From contig BQMJ01000033.1 of NCBI GenBank assembly GCA_025991245.1, positions 1 to 64,000 of the forward strand: a DNA stretch of 64,000 nucleotides, written 5' to 3'. The DNA is from Galdieria partita. Its lineage: Eukaryota; Rhodophyta; Bangiophyceae; Galdieriales; Galdieriaceae. Positions within the stretch are counted from its first letter, which is position 1, and each line of letters begins with the position of its first letter. The position numbers and the translations under genes are program-made. Of this stretch, positions 12,611 through 24,419 are shown one piece after another. The notes beneath the pieces are model-generated. The model was not told where the DNA came from. It made no database searches and was given only the letters and a program-made list of their open reading frames with translations.

Positions 12611-13779
12611 ATCAGAGTTTATACATTATGGTCGAGTATTTCTATTATCAACAAAACGTTTAAGTACATACTGGAAGTGACACATGTATATAATTTGTAT
12701 GTTACCTACAAATATGTTGATAAAGAATCCAGTCAATTTTCTCAATTTGCTTGAATACATAGACCAAGTGTCGCATATTCTATTTTTGTATAATTGTATT
12801 GCGAAAATAAAGAATCAGTTGTTGACTCTTTCTATTTTGTATAAAAGCTATATATGAAAACTGTCCATAATGGCATAGCGTCATCTACTCTTATGAAATA
12901 ACTGTCTTGTTCAATTTTGACTTTTTAAAAATAATTGAATTAAGTAGATTCTCCTTGTATAGTATGATTATCTCTATTATGCAACTTCTTGGCCCTTTTT
13001 TTGTTGTTACTTTTGCAACTTTTCACTATTCGAGAAATAAAAATGAATGTATCCTCTTTCTGTTCTATACTCTCTTACATACTGCCAAAACTTCAAATTT
13101 TTACCAGAAAGAGTTTTAAGAGGAGGAGAGTTTTACTGACAAGTGAAGTAGAATGAAAAGAAACGGTTGATTGATTGCCTTTTGAGTATACAAAGTCCTA
13201 AAAACCAACAACTTTCTTTAGAACTCTTGATCTTCTGAGCAAAATTTATCAATCAACCGAATAATTCAAGTAAATAATTTTTGAGTAGTATCTACTTGAA
13301 CGAGTCATCTTTCTTTTACCATGTTCATTTCTTTGCAAACAATCTATACATATCATGAATATCGATAGAACAACTGAAATGGAAAGATAGAGCATGTGTA
13401 ATTGACCAAACTCAATGAATTGCGTTTTCAAATTCGGATTCAAACTATCTTCCAAAGCAGCTTTAAACATGGATATGTTCTCTAAGTTTGATATATTCTT
13501 GGACAATCTTGTTTTCTTATTTACCAAATGATCAATTTGGTTCAATTTATGGTTTTGCTGATCTTAAGAAAATAAACTTTTTCGTAACTATGCGTTCAGG
13601 TCAAAAGGTACCGATAAGATTACGACTACTACAAAATTATCCTCTTTTACACTGTTTTTATCTAAAGAACCAACAATTCACAAAGCTATGGTAGTTTTTT
13701 CAAAAAATCTCCCTTTTACGATAGTAAACAATCTCTCCCTTGACAGTGTTTCTGCAGATAAATCTCTTTTGAACTCTGA

Positions 13780-14690
13780 CGCTGAGTAATCAACCACAAA
13801 GTTCAAACCTAGTGGCTACAAAGTTACGACCAAAACAACCCAGGTTTCAACAGTATTTTCAAAAATAAAGAAAAGCTCTCTAGTACATTCTTAAGATATT
13901 TCTCGTTGATACTCAAAAAAGTTTTTATAAACAGAATTTATCCACTTTGAAACGGGTTGCATAACACAACTACTTAGCCACTGTTCCCAACGAGCAAATT
14001 TCAATGAAAGAATGTTTGGAAGAGCTTAGAAAGGTGGTCGTATGAAAGGGTGCCTTTAAAAGGTACAAACCATATCGTTTCTTGTATACTTGTAGAGAAT
14101 TTTTCAAGAGAACCTTGCACTAGAGAGTTTAAAAGACTGTTGACGCTCTACTCTTTCTTGTTGAGGGAGTTGTCTCATTGGAATTCTTTTACAGACAGTA
14201 AAAAGTCAACCCTTTTAGTGAGTTTCAACAGATTCACTTTTGTGCCCAACAATTCATTCAGATTGCTTGATCCAAGTGAAAGTAACCAGAAAACAACTGG
14301 AGATTAGGTAGAATTGGATTCGACTTGTTGTTGACAAGGAGTTTTTCTTTGATCTCACAAGCCCAAACAGAACACGTTGAGTTTTAAGATGGTTAGCGTC
14401 CAAATTGTTTGAATTGTAAACACTTGGTTAACGTTTTGTGTATCAAACGTTTTCAACAAGTCCAGCTATATATGTGGTTGGGTTAAATATGGACTCCAAA
14501 AGAGTGCTGATTACAGTTGTCAAGAAGGGAGTTTATCCCATACCTTAGAATGGGTTGATGTATAGTCGTAACGCTATCATAGAAGACGTTAGGGAGGAAT
14601 GTGAATCAATCCTTGTGTTGCTGAACGTACCGGTAAAACTCTACCCTGTCTTTCAATTTTGTGAAACAGGTATCAAGAATTCCTAGACAT
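13780..14690 (+). repeat. Diverged repeat of unknown origin, copy 2
   Basis: Counterpart of the 11850-12610 segment, in the same orientation and about 1.9-2.1 kb further in, with matching blocks in the same order. It carries an 85-codon ORF (14050-14307) with no counterpart in copy 1, arguing against present coding. The rest of the stretch from 12610 to 13780 between the two copies shows nothing I can support. Confidence 0.5.
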
Positions 14691-15937
14691 ATGGAGGGTA
14701 ACTAGTACTAGCAACTTGACTGAGATTTTCTAGGAGGTATACTTTGAAGCAGACGGCAGAGTTAAGCAAAGTCAATGATAATATATAGTCTCACAAAATT
14801 CAGCAGTTAACAACCGACCATCCTAAAAGGATTCCAAGAGTTGTACAATCGTTGCTTCCAAAGATAAGATCTTGTTTGCTCTAGCCTTGTAGAATGCAAC
14901 AAGGGAAGAAAGCAACAACAACTCAATGAGTTATTTTTAAAGTATACAAAGTACTTTAGCAAGACACAAAGCAAGATTTCAAGGTACCAACTCGGCTTGA
15001 ATTTCCATTCACATCATCTCACAGTTACTCTGAAAACAGTACATCAAATCTATAACAATTTTGGTAGAAACTTCACTGTCTCGACAAAACTCAAGTTCTG
15101 ACAGTGTCCAAAAATATATCAAAACATAAAACCAAACCTACTTGTTCAACCTTTGAAACTTGGGTTCCCAAAGGAGGAGACGTAAAGATTTCAATACTTA
15201 TAGTTCAGAATTGTGAACATCATACTATCAATAAATTTCGAATGAGACTTTTTTCTTGCAACAAGTAACGAAAGTTGCAAGCTTTGATAAATTCGTATGT
15301 TTCATTGCCTTTTTCATAAAGTGATAGGAAATCTTAAACTAAGCCATACATGATGTCATTTTGCATAGTTGAGGTACTTTCAGTTTATCGTTCAAATTTC
15401 ACATATAGTCAATGATATTCGACTATATACGACAAATTGTCAGTCTTGAAAGGAAAAATTGAGTTGAATCTCTCTCTTGTCTGTATTGAATATTAATCTT
15501 TGATGGCTTCCACTGTGAAGATTCTTCTGTAGACAGTTGAGCTTCTTTAATCTAGTGAAGCTCCACATAGTCTGTTTGATAGATGAGAACAACCAGTGGA
15601 ACAGATGAAAAAGGAAGAGTGGAAAACAAGTATAAAAGTGTCACAGTATCTAAATTTTCCTTACCAAATGCTTTTAGTTGATCTTTCAAGTCCTGCGAAG
15701 AAATCATGCTTTCATTAAACATTTTCTCAAGATTGAAATCACTTCAAATATTCTTTCTCTAAACAGCTCCATCTCAATGTTCTATATGAAATAAGGAAAC
15801 ACTAGATTTCTTGTTTGAGTTCCAAAGTATATCTATAATTTGGAATTATATACAGCTCGATAAATTGTAAAATTTGTGTCGCTGAATTGCACGACTTGTT
15901 TTTCGATTGTTGATTGTTTGTTGGTCTGTCGTCAAGG
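14690..15937. other. Upstream region of the Crinkler/RHS-like gene, no gene seen
   Basis: No ORF of note and no RNA gene. The last 300 bases before the start codon at 15938 are AT-rich and presumably hold the promoter; I see no recognisable motif beyond generic TATA-like words. Confidence 0.4.
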
Positions 15938-18136
15938 ATGACAAATGAAACTTCTTTAGATATATCCGGAGAGTCTGTTAGATACGAAGAAATATTTCAA
16001 GGTGGTCTAAAAATTGACGAAAAGTTTAGCAATGTGTGGCTGACAAACCTACCTGATCTTCAACAAGAGTGTTTGTCCAAAACTCTTGCGTCAGTTCTTG
16101 GAGATAAAATACAAGTCGGAGGAAAAGTCTTCAAAGCTGGGAAAGAAAGTTTTCGTGACATAGCACAGTTGCTTTCTCCCAAGCATTTTGCGGAAGATTT
16201 TCCAGTTCAGCCAGGTTCTGGTAATATTTCGAGAATCTTTCTGAGACGAGTGTTTATCAAGAGGTGGAATAAATACATTGAAAGTCTTGGTGTAAGAACT
16301 CCCAACCTTCCACCCCAACAGATCATAGTTTCCGGAGCAAGTGGTCTAGGAAAGAGCGTAGAGCTCTATATGGCTGCTGTATTTTCTCGGTATTGCAGGA
16401 TTCCACTGCAATATATTGGAAACACAGAGGCGTGGTTGAAGAACATTGGCGACATCTCTCAAATGGTTTCTCTTTACTTGCAATTGTTGCTTTTTATGAA
16501 TGCAGACATTCTACAAGAAATGCCATGCTTCATGACAAGTGACTATGATTCTTTGAATGGTGCTCCCCTTAAGGATGTCATTTATTTTGCCATAAAAGAG
16601 AAAAATATATCTCTGGCTTCAGATATTCGAGGTATTATGATGCGGCTTGCACCACGCAATATGTTGATTGTAGATGCACATAATGCGTTGTGGAGCGAGT
16701 TTGATGATGAAATAAATAGATGGCCGGATTTTTTTCAGTTTTACACTGATTTTGAAGTGATGAATACAGTAAGTAATGTTCCATTTTTGTTATAATGACT
16801 TTTTCATTTACTTGAATAGCCTTATTGTGGAGTTCTTCTTGCAGGTTCACAGCATCATCAGTTTGAAGATACTTTGCCTAGTGGTTATGGAGATATCAAA
16901 CAATATTTGGAGCCGCTAAGTTTCAAAGAATTTGACTTGTGGCAAGATTTACCTGATTATCCCTCTATTCTTCGTCAACATTCAGATGAAGTAGTCGAAC
17001 TTACTGGGTTGGCGCCTAGAATGATAGCCAAAATGGTGTTTCTTGCCAACGATCGTCCTGATGCTAATTTCGAAAGTCTAAAGATACACTTCACCTCGAA
17101 TTTATATTCTGGAATGATAAGAAAGCACAATGTTTATCTCGATGGACTTAGTGCTGGAAGAGAAAAGAGCGATTTTGATTCTATGCTTTATAAGCTATTC
17201 ATGGATAGGAATAAACCCAATATTACTATTGCAGATGGGGCATATACAAGTCGAGGTTTATTAGTTGTAGTGAGCGGAATCTACTTACGCTTTTATAACA
17301 GCGTTGCACGTGATATTTTGTTATCCTCTTTCCTTGAAAGATATACTTCTGAGAATTACTTGGCTGAATTGTTTGAACGTTATCGAAGTGATCCAAGCAC
17401 AAGAGGGCAAACTTTTGAAAAATTATTCTTTTTGTGGTTTATCAATAGAACAGAACAAGTGACTATCCGTTCCGATAGCAAACCTTTTAGGAAGTTGAGT
17501 TTATCTTGTCATAGCTGGGTTCGGTTGATTAGAGATGAATTTGATCCTCCCATGAAAAAGTTTACTCGTTCCTGTTGGATATTACCGGCAGAGCGATATC
17601 CTCGATTTGACTATATTTTTGTGGATATTGTGAATTCTCAATGGCATATATACTTTTTTCAAGTATCTGTATCTACATTTTATAACCATAATCGTGACTC
17701 TGCTGCTATTGAAAACTCTTTTTTGCCAGCTTTCAAGAAAGACGCATGGAATACTTTAGAATCGGCCAACTTATCAACTAGTAGGTCAGGAGGCAAACAA
17801 GGATCAATGGCAAGTTCCCAAGGTGGCCAAAAACGTAATAAGAAGAGGAGACGAGTGAGAGTATCATATAGGACTCAGTTAGTAAACTTGATTGGTTTGA
17901 TTTTGAATGAAGAGTTTACCATCACGTTAGAAGAAAATGATTCTGGAAGGATTGTAGATTTTCGTTTGTTGGATTCCAAAGGTGTTGATTGGCGACACTG
18001 CATAAGTATTGTTTATGTTACTCCATTACCATTTAAGGAGGCCAAAGGTAGTTTATCAGTGCCAGACTATATTGAGTTTCTTTGTAGTGAAGGCTTTTCT
18101 GAAAGATTTCGAGTTTTGTTGGAAAAGGAAAAATGA
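15938..18136 (+). CDS. Crinkler/RHS-type P-loop NTPase with nuclease-like C-terminal domain
   Basis: Two exons, 15938-16768 and 16820-18136, joined by a 51 bp intron in phase 0 give 715 residues. Seen: a Walker A loop GASGLGKS (about 133-140), a Walker B-like MLIVDAHNALW (about 242-252), then after the splice GSQHHQFEDTLPSGYG and YLEPLSFKEF, which follow the order found in Crinkler (CRN) and trypanosome retrotransposon-hot-spot (RHS) NTPases. Further on GQTFEKLFF (about 473-482) and FDYIFVDIV...FFQVSVS...H (540-568) resemble the restriction-endonuclease-like fold that ends many CRN/RHS proteins (E, D and QxS in place of the last acidic motif). A basic KRNKKRRRVRV (about 615-625) could be a nuclear signal. 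The start is the first ATG in frame. Family assignment is from motif order; the function in this organism is unknown. Its place as the first intact gene next to the telomere parallels RHS genes. Confidence 0.72.
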
Positions 18137-18990
18137 TGCTTTACGATCCTTTGATGGAAGCAAAGTTGTTTGAGCTTTATGATTTACAAAGACTATGATA
18201 AATAATACTTTTTTGAATATTTTATTTGCTTGACCGGCAAGTCAATGATGAATCATTGTGGAAGCAGAAAGTCTGATATGGATGATTGGTTTGCTATAAT
18301 AGAAGATGTATATATCCTAAACAAAGTCATTGTTAGCATTTTGGATGAAAATCAAAACAAAACCTCAATTTCAAGTAAGCAGCTTTGGAGAGTGTCGTTA
18401 TTTAGTATCTCCATTTTCAGATAAACGAATCTTTGTTAATGAAATTGTTGGAGGAGAAATCATCCATCACAAAGAGAACCAAGCACCTAGTAGCAACGAC
18501 ACATAAGTTGTCATTTTGAAGGCAAGTATGCTGATAAAAGACAGCTAATCAGCTTTTAGTTCAGCTTATGTACAGATCAAGTGTTTCATAATTCATAGAG
18601 TATATAGTTGAATCGCAAAGAGATGGAACATCAATTATTGACTCTATCTACTTTGTCAATTCTCCATAGGAAAACTCTCAATGACATCATATCATTAGGA
18701 CTCAAAAAGCACCAATGCAGACAACTTTCGGTGAATCGACCTTGACAAATACAGCGATCCGAGTCTGTCAAAGTACCATCGACATATCGAAGATCAGCTG
18801 AATTGAGCGAAAATAAATATTTAAATTGATATCCTGGACACCATCCTTCTAGAGTGGACTTTGATAAAGAACAACGAATAGAAAAGCAACTTTCCATAAA
18901 TACTTCCCTTCAATGCTCCTGTGCTTTTGCGATATTGATCTATCATATTTCCCAACTTTCAGTATGCGTTAGCCAAGACTCTATCTGGCA
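18137..18990. other. Intergenic, nothing firm
   Basis: Holds short ORFs only. An 88-codon minus-strand ORF (18631-18897) lies just downstream, in the minus sense, of the decayed Crinkler/RHS-like copy at 19000-19650 and could be a remnant of its C-terminal part, but I could not match it to the intact gene. Confidence 0.35.
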
Positions 18991-18999
18991 TCTCTTGCT

Positions 19000-19650
19000 G
19001 GAACATTGTAAAACTTCAAAATTCCATCTTCAAATATGACAACAAGATCCCTGTCAAGATTTGCAGTTTCAGAGATAAAATTTCTTTCTTTTGTTCTTGG
19101 AAGGAGTAGAGCTGCTAACGTTTCTAAAGAAGATTCACGATCTTGTTCATTGAAGCTCTTAACGTAACCAATATGTTTTCAACTTGCTTTAATGACAAAG
19201 TTTGAAACATAAATTTCTATCAACTTTTTAATGTTCCTAAGATGAATATTTTCTACTCAATGAGATTTTGAATTTGTTTTGGTAATATTCCCGTACACGA
19301 CATGACAGCTTCGCTATGCTCTGTTACTAAACAGGATACTCAGACTGCCTCTCAAACTCTGTCAATTCTTTGTCACTAAAAGGTTCAATGTATTGAAGAC
19401 AACGCAATCCACCACCACTGGGAAGTATATCTTCAATGTGTGATATTGGATACTAGCCAAAACAACTCTACAAGAAGCCTATGAAGACTGCACTGAGAAA
19501 AAAGGAGTAATGAAGAATAAATATCGAGCTAAGATTACCATTGGAATATTCAGTACACTAATAGCTACAAAAGTGACACATTTTATGGAGCGGCAATAAT
19601 TGTAGATGTTATTCTGAATATGGATGGATGTCAAGTACTCATTGGACTAG
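19000..19650 (-). pseudogene. Broken relative of the Crinkler/RHS-like gene
   Basis: Read on the minus strand, this stretch contains segments that line up in order with the intact gene at 15938-18136: VVLASIQYH against GVLLAGSQHH, IEDILPSGGG against FEDTLPSGYG, YIEPFSDKEL against YLEPLSFKEF, then EHSEAV...TGILPKQI against QHSDEV...TGLAPRMI. It is in inverted orientation relative to the intact copy, strongly diverged, and clearly broken in several places. It is therefore an old paralogue rather than a recent duplicate. The outer limits are uncertain; parts of the P-loop region may extend toward 19900. Confidence 0.62.
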
Positions 19651-19999
19651 GCCACCAGAACAATTTCTAACCATTGTCCTGACATCACTATTCTTCTAAA
19701 AAGTCAATAGTTATAATGACTTTTGGCAAAGTATGATACTTTTATCTCATATTCTAATATGCACAACAATCATTAGGTCAACAAAGAGGATCATAAAATG
19801 TAAAAACCAACTTGGTATATGAGTTCATTCAAATGACATTCTTCATAGTCTTCTTCTTTCTGTATTCATTACACTCACTGAGTAGTGTGTGACTGTCCAC
19901 TCTTTATCAATGTTGCTAAGAAATAAATGGACAATTCATTATTTTCCATATTTTTTTAAGAAACTTGGCTTGCAATCCTCTGTTTTTTGAGCCATAGTA

Positions 20000-20002
<3 letters not shown>

Positions 20003-20041
<39 letters not shown>
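20003..20041. repeat. (AT)n microsatellite
   Basis: About 39 bases of pure alternating AT, immediately downstream of the acetyltransferase stop codon at 20061. It separates the subtelomeric region from the dense core region. Confidence 0.95.
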
Positions 20042-20043
<2 letters not shown>

Positions 20044-20060
20044 GACAGCATATATATGGC

Positions 20061-20720
20061 TCAAGAACAAACAAACTCTTTAAACATGTTCAAAGCATCC
20101 ACATAATAAATAGTGCCGTCCTTTTCTTTCACCTTTTTCGCACCGGGAATTGTCCCTACTACTTGATATCCATGTTTCTTCCAAAATCTCACAGAAACTT
20201 CATTATCGACATATACCAGATTGAAAAATGCCGCACGGAAAGACAACTGTGAAGATAACCAAGTAAACGCCTTTTCCATTGCAGAACCAACTCCCCTTCC
20301 TCTCCACTGGGGTTTTACTAAGAAACCAGTGTTACAAATATGACTGCTTCTTCCCGGAAAATTAGGTTTAATGTAAAAGCTTCCTAATAAATCGACGGAA
20401 TTGTCTGCAACGTGATCATCCTCTTTGATACAGGCAAAAGCAAAGTAGGAAAGATAGTAGTTGTAAAATCCTTCCATATCCAGTATTTCGTCTTGAGGAT
20501 AAGACCCTGCTTCTATTTCCAAGTTGAGCAACATTTGTGCTTGTTCACATAAACTTTTATACTCTTTGCGTAACTGTATAACACGGACACAAGTTGCATC
20601 TTTTAAATACAAGTCATTGAGAGGAACCAAAGTATCCAATAGTCTTTGTCTTTCCTCCCATTCTGGTGTTGACACAACTTGACCATACGCACTGGTCATT
20701 CCTTCACAACACTGTGTCAT
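20061..20720 (-). CDS. GNAT N-acetyltransferase, Mpr1-like
   Basis: Single-exon, 219 residues. The acetyl-CoA loop appears as VKPQWRGRGVGSAMEKAF (about 135-152). Other stretches follow yeast Mpr1 as I remember it: LLNLEIEAGSYPQ, GFYNYYLSYFAF, GSFYIKPNFPGRSSHICN, FFNLVYVDNEVS...FWKKHGYQ and GTIPGAKK. Mpr1 acetylates azetidine-2-carboxylate and a proline-pathway semialdehyde, protecting cells from oxidative stress; whether this protein has that substrate is inference. The family is patchy in eukaryotes and also found in bacteria, so transfer is possible. It is the outermost core gene, lacks introns and is followed by an (AT)n tract. The start is the first ATG of the frame; a few residues either way are uncertain. 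Confidence 0.8.
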   Translation of the reverse strand: MTQCCEGMTSAYGQVVSTPEWEERQRLLDTLVPLNDLYLKDATCVRVIQLRKEYKSLCEQAQMLLNLEIEAGSYPQDEILDMEGFYNYYLSYFAFACIKEDDHVADNSVDLLGSFYIKPNFPGRSSHICNTGFLVKPQWRGRGVGSAMEKAFTWLSSQLSFRAAFFNLVYVDNEVSVRFWKKHGYQVVGTIPGAKKVKEKDGTIYYVDALNMFKEFVCS

Positions 20721-21331
20721 TCATATTCTCAAATGAAAGGAAATATCCACTTTCACTGTATGAAAACTAGTTTTATTGTCAGACGTGCCAAAACTAGGAA
20801 TACTTTGAGTTTGTTTACAGAAGAAGTGTAGACTGCAAGTAGTTTGGGTCATAGAGTGGACATCTGTTTCACTAGAACATTGTTCACATATTGTCTGCGT
20901 GAATCAACTAAAGCGGATAAAAACTCATTCAAGGATAAGTTTATAGAGATATTGATCCACAATTCGAATATATTGTAGCCTCAAGTATCTTGTAGGTCCT
21001 GTTGGAGAAACAAACTTACACAGTGTTCTCTCTCCATTTGGTACTTCAACGAAAGATTCCCACAAGACTTATAACTTTGGTTCCAATTCCTTTTTTTTCA
21101 AAGCCTTTCTATGGGGGAGAGAGAGGGGGTATAGTGGAGTCATACTGTTCTCACACTCGTATGTTTGACGTACGTTTTCGAATGGGTGAGTGACAAAGTA
21201 CTTGTTTAGAAAGATGGCTATGAGACTGTCTCCACTTTGTGGTGTTATTTGTGACCTTTCTTTGTATCCATAAAGAGATAAAAATGTAAGTGTCAAAACC
21301 ATTCCAAGATTTGTTCCATTATTGTCTGTCA
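20721..21331. promoter_or_regulatory. Divergent intergenic region
   Basis: About 610 bases between the start codons of the acetyltransferase (minus) and eIF3c (plus). It presumably carries both promoters. I see no specific motif; short ORFs here have no support. Confidence 0.4.
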
Positions 21332-24300
21332 ATGACGTCGCGCTTCTTTGCAACGGGAGATACTTCCTCGTCAGAGTCTGAACGTTCTGAGCATACTGAA
21401 GACTCTTTTGCTTCTGGAGATGAATCTTCTGAAATAGATTCTTCTGATGAGAAAAAAGCAACAGGTTTTGAAGTTGGTCAAAGATTGGCACGATATTTGA
21501 GAGACAGTGATTCGGAAGAAGGTGAAGAAAGGAGAGTCGTTCGTTCAGCAAGAACCAAACAACAAGAAGCTCTGTTATCTATTGTTCAACAGCTAAAAAA
21601 TCACATCAAGATTAGTGACTGGATTTCAATTCAGTCCGACTTTGACGCCCTCAACCGACAACTGAATAAGTATTACAAGATGGACGTTTTGAATGAAACC
21701 AAAAAGGAACCTCCCAAAGCCTATATAAGTATGTATAAGACGAAAGTTTTCTTGAAAGTACTTAATTTGTTATCTTTTAGGTGCTATTGTCTTATTAGAA
21801 GACTTTCTAAATAAGACAGCAGAAAACAAAGATAAGAAACTTTCCAAGACAAACACCAAGGCTTTCAATGCTGTAAAACAACGGCTAAAGAAGAATAATA
21901 GAGAATGGGAGGAACATATTAGAAAATTTCGAGAGTCAGGTGCTATTCCAGGAGAAGATCTCTATGAAGAGGATGAAGATGATGGCGCAGAAGTTGACGA
22001 TGAAGAGCAGGAAAGTGAAGCTGATGAGTCTTGGGATGATTCTGAAGTGGAATCTTTGGAAGAAGCTGAACAGGAAAGAGCGCCTACTTCAGGAGGTAAG
22101 TTCAAGTTGTTTGTCAGTTTCTTGACACAGTAGGTTGAATCCCTTATGATAGGTAGTCAGTGGTTACTAAAGACAGGACGTACTTCAAAAAGCTCACAAG
22201 CTATTTCTCATAAAGAGAAGAAAAAGTCCAAGTCACAGAGTCTTCCACAGTCTGGACAAAGGTATGAAAGTTATTTTTCAACTTTGAAAATTTTCATTTT
22301 GTTTGTCAAGTTTCAAAGATACAATGGACGGTACATCTGCTGCTGCCTCGAAAGATTTTGGCATAACTGAGGATCTACCAGAATCCGCAGTAGACCAAAA
22401 ACTTGTAGAGATTATTGCCACAAAGGGTCGGAGAGGAACTAGTAAAAGGGAAAATCTATTGCAACTTGAGCTGTTGTTGAAGGCAGCCAAGAATTTAGTA
22501 CAAGAGATGGAGATATTATTCCAAATCGTTTCCACACACTTTGATATGGCTCCAATGACGATTGGATATATGTCTCAGGAGAATTGGCGTAATTGTGTGG
22601 AGTGCATTGAGAGAATTTTGAATTTGGCTTTTGAACATGAAACCCAAGTTCGTTTTGTAGTGAATCATCCTTCTGTAGAAACTTTGGATGTATCGGTTCC
22701 TATAAGAGGAGATAAACCAAGCAGCCAAACAGAAGAGCCGGTAGAATCAGATACGAATTGGGATAAGAATGATAAACGGAAGATGGTTCGAGGAGATATG
22801 GCTACAGTTTTGGAACATATGGACGATGATCTCTTTCGGGCATGGCAAGGAATTGACGCTTACTTACCTGAATATGTGGATAGACTCAAAGATGAATTTG
22901 TCTTGTTAAAGTTACTTGCAAAGGGCCAAACCTATTTTGAAAAAGAAAAGGATTTGGAGAGAGCAGCCAGAATTGCCTGTAGAAGAATTCAACATTTATA
23001 TTACAAACCTGATGATTTACTTGTTGGAATGATTCAAGCATCTTTACAAAAGACTAGAAAACAATTGGAAGGAGTCAATAATGACCAGTGGAGTTGTCAA
23101 GATCCTATATTATCTGGATTGGTTTATCCAGAAGAAGAAACACAAGATGAGTCTATCCTTTTAAATGTTCCAGAGTTGTCAATTCATCAACGTCCTCTCA
23201 AAGGTGAAAAAGCTTTATTGCGTTTAGCAGTATTGGTTTATCGTTATGGCTCTGAAAATCTCAAGTCGATTGTTATTTTATGTCAAATCTATCATCATGC
23301 CTTGGAAAATCGATATTATGAAGCTCGAGATATGTTGTTGATGAGTCATTTACAAGAAAGTATTGGACTTTTAGAATTACCTTTACAAGTAAGTTGTTTT
23401 ATATTTGAATGGAAATGATGGAATAATCATCATCTTATGCTTAGATTCTATTCAACCGAACTATGGCACAATTGGGTTTGTGTGCCTTTCGTCACGGTTT
23501 AGCTCAAGAAACTTTGTATTGTTTACAAGAACTTTGTACTCCAGTGCATACAGGACTGGGTAGTAGTACGGTAGCTCGTTTAAAAGAGTTATTGGCACAA
23601 GGTATTGTACAACAACGAGGACATGAAAAGAGTCTCGAACAAGAACGTTTGGAAAGAAATTACCAAATTCCTTATCATATGTATTTACCAGTCGATTTTA
23701 TTGAAATGGCACATTTGATTGCTGCAATGTTAGTTGAGATTCCTTCTTTGACCCGTGCAGAAGCCAAGAATGAAGCACCTCAAAAGAGAAAGATTTATTC
23801 AAGAGTTTTTCAACATTTCTTAAGAAATTCTATTAGGCAAGCATATCCTTCACCTCCAGAAAATACTCGAGATTACATTATGTCTGCTTCACGTGCCTTT
23901 ATTCGTGGTCATTGGAAAGATGCTTATCAATATATTGCAAGTATTCGAGCTTGGGAGTCGATCGATGCTGCTTCTGCGACATCCATTTTACAAACTTGGA
24001 GAAATTTGATCCAAGCGGAGGGTTTACGCACTTTTATTCATTCTTATGCTAGTTACTTTGATTCACTTAGTGTTACATTTCTATCTGAATGGTTTGAATT
24101 ATCTCCTGCTCGAGTACATTCTTTAATCAGTAAGATGATTATGAACGAAGAATTACAGGCTAGTTGGGATCAACCCAGTGGCTGTGTGTTGATTAAAAGA
24201 TGGGAACCTAATCGTTTGCAATCTCTATGTTTGCAACTTACGGAGAAATGTAGTCAGTTGATAGACTACAATGAACGTTTATTGGATGCTCGATCGGGTG

Positions 24301-24419
24301 GACAAACATTGAAGACAGAAGAACGTGAAGAGTTTTTAAAAACTGCCTCTCATTGGATGAATGCCGGTAGAAAGTTGAGTACAGACAATTGGGGAAAAAC
24401 TCGAACTGCAACTATATGA
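21332..24419 (+). CDS. EIF3C: Translation initiation factor eIF3 subunit c
   Basis: Five exons: 21332-21728, 21781-22095, 22153-22261, 22311-23388, 23445-24419; introns of 52, 57, 49 and 56 bp. The product is 957 residues (human about 910). It starts MTSRFFATGD, close to the usual MSRFF start of eIF3c, followed by a Ser/Glu-rich acidic stretch. Diagnostic segments include PKAYISAIVLLEDF, LFRAWQGIDAYLPEYVDRL, ILFNRTMAQLGLCAFRHG (spanning the fourth splice) and a C-terminal PCI domain ending around ASWDQPSGCVLIKRWEPNR. The subunit is a core scaffold of eIF3 and contacts eIF1 and eIF5 during start-codon selection. All splice junctions keep frame and restore conserved sequence, so the model is firm. 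Confidence 0.96.

Noticed and set aside
5830-15900. Transposon or retroelement remains
   Set aside because: No reverse transcriptase, integrase or transposase motif and no terminal repeats could be recognised; the repeats present are named only as repeats.
18631-18897. 88-codon minus-strand ORF with many Trp and Cys
   Set aside because: Might be a remnant of the decayed Crinkler/RHS copy, but I could not align it to the intact gene; not called.
21069-21551. 160-codon minus-strand ORF opposite the start of eIF3c
   Set aside because: Shadow of the acidic Ser/Glu-rich N-terminus of eIF3c and its upstream region; no domain.
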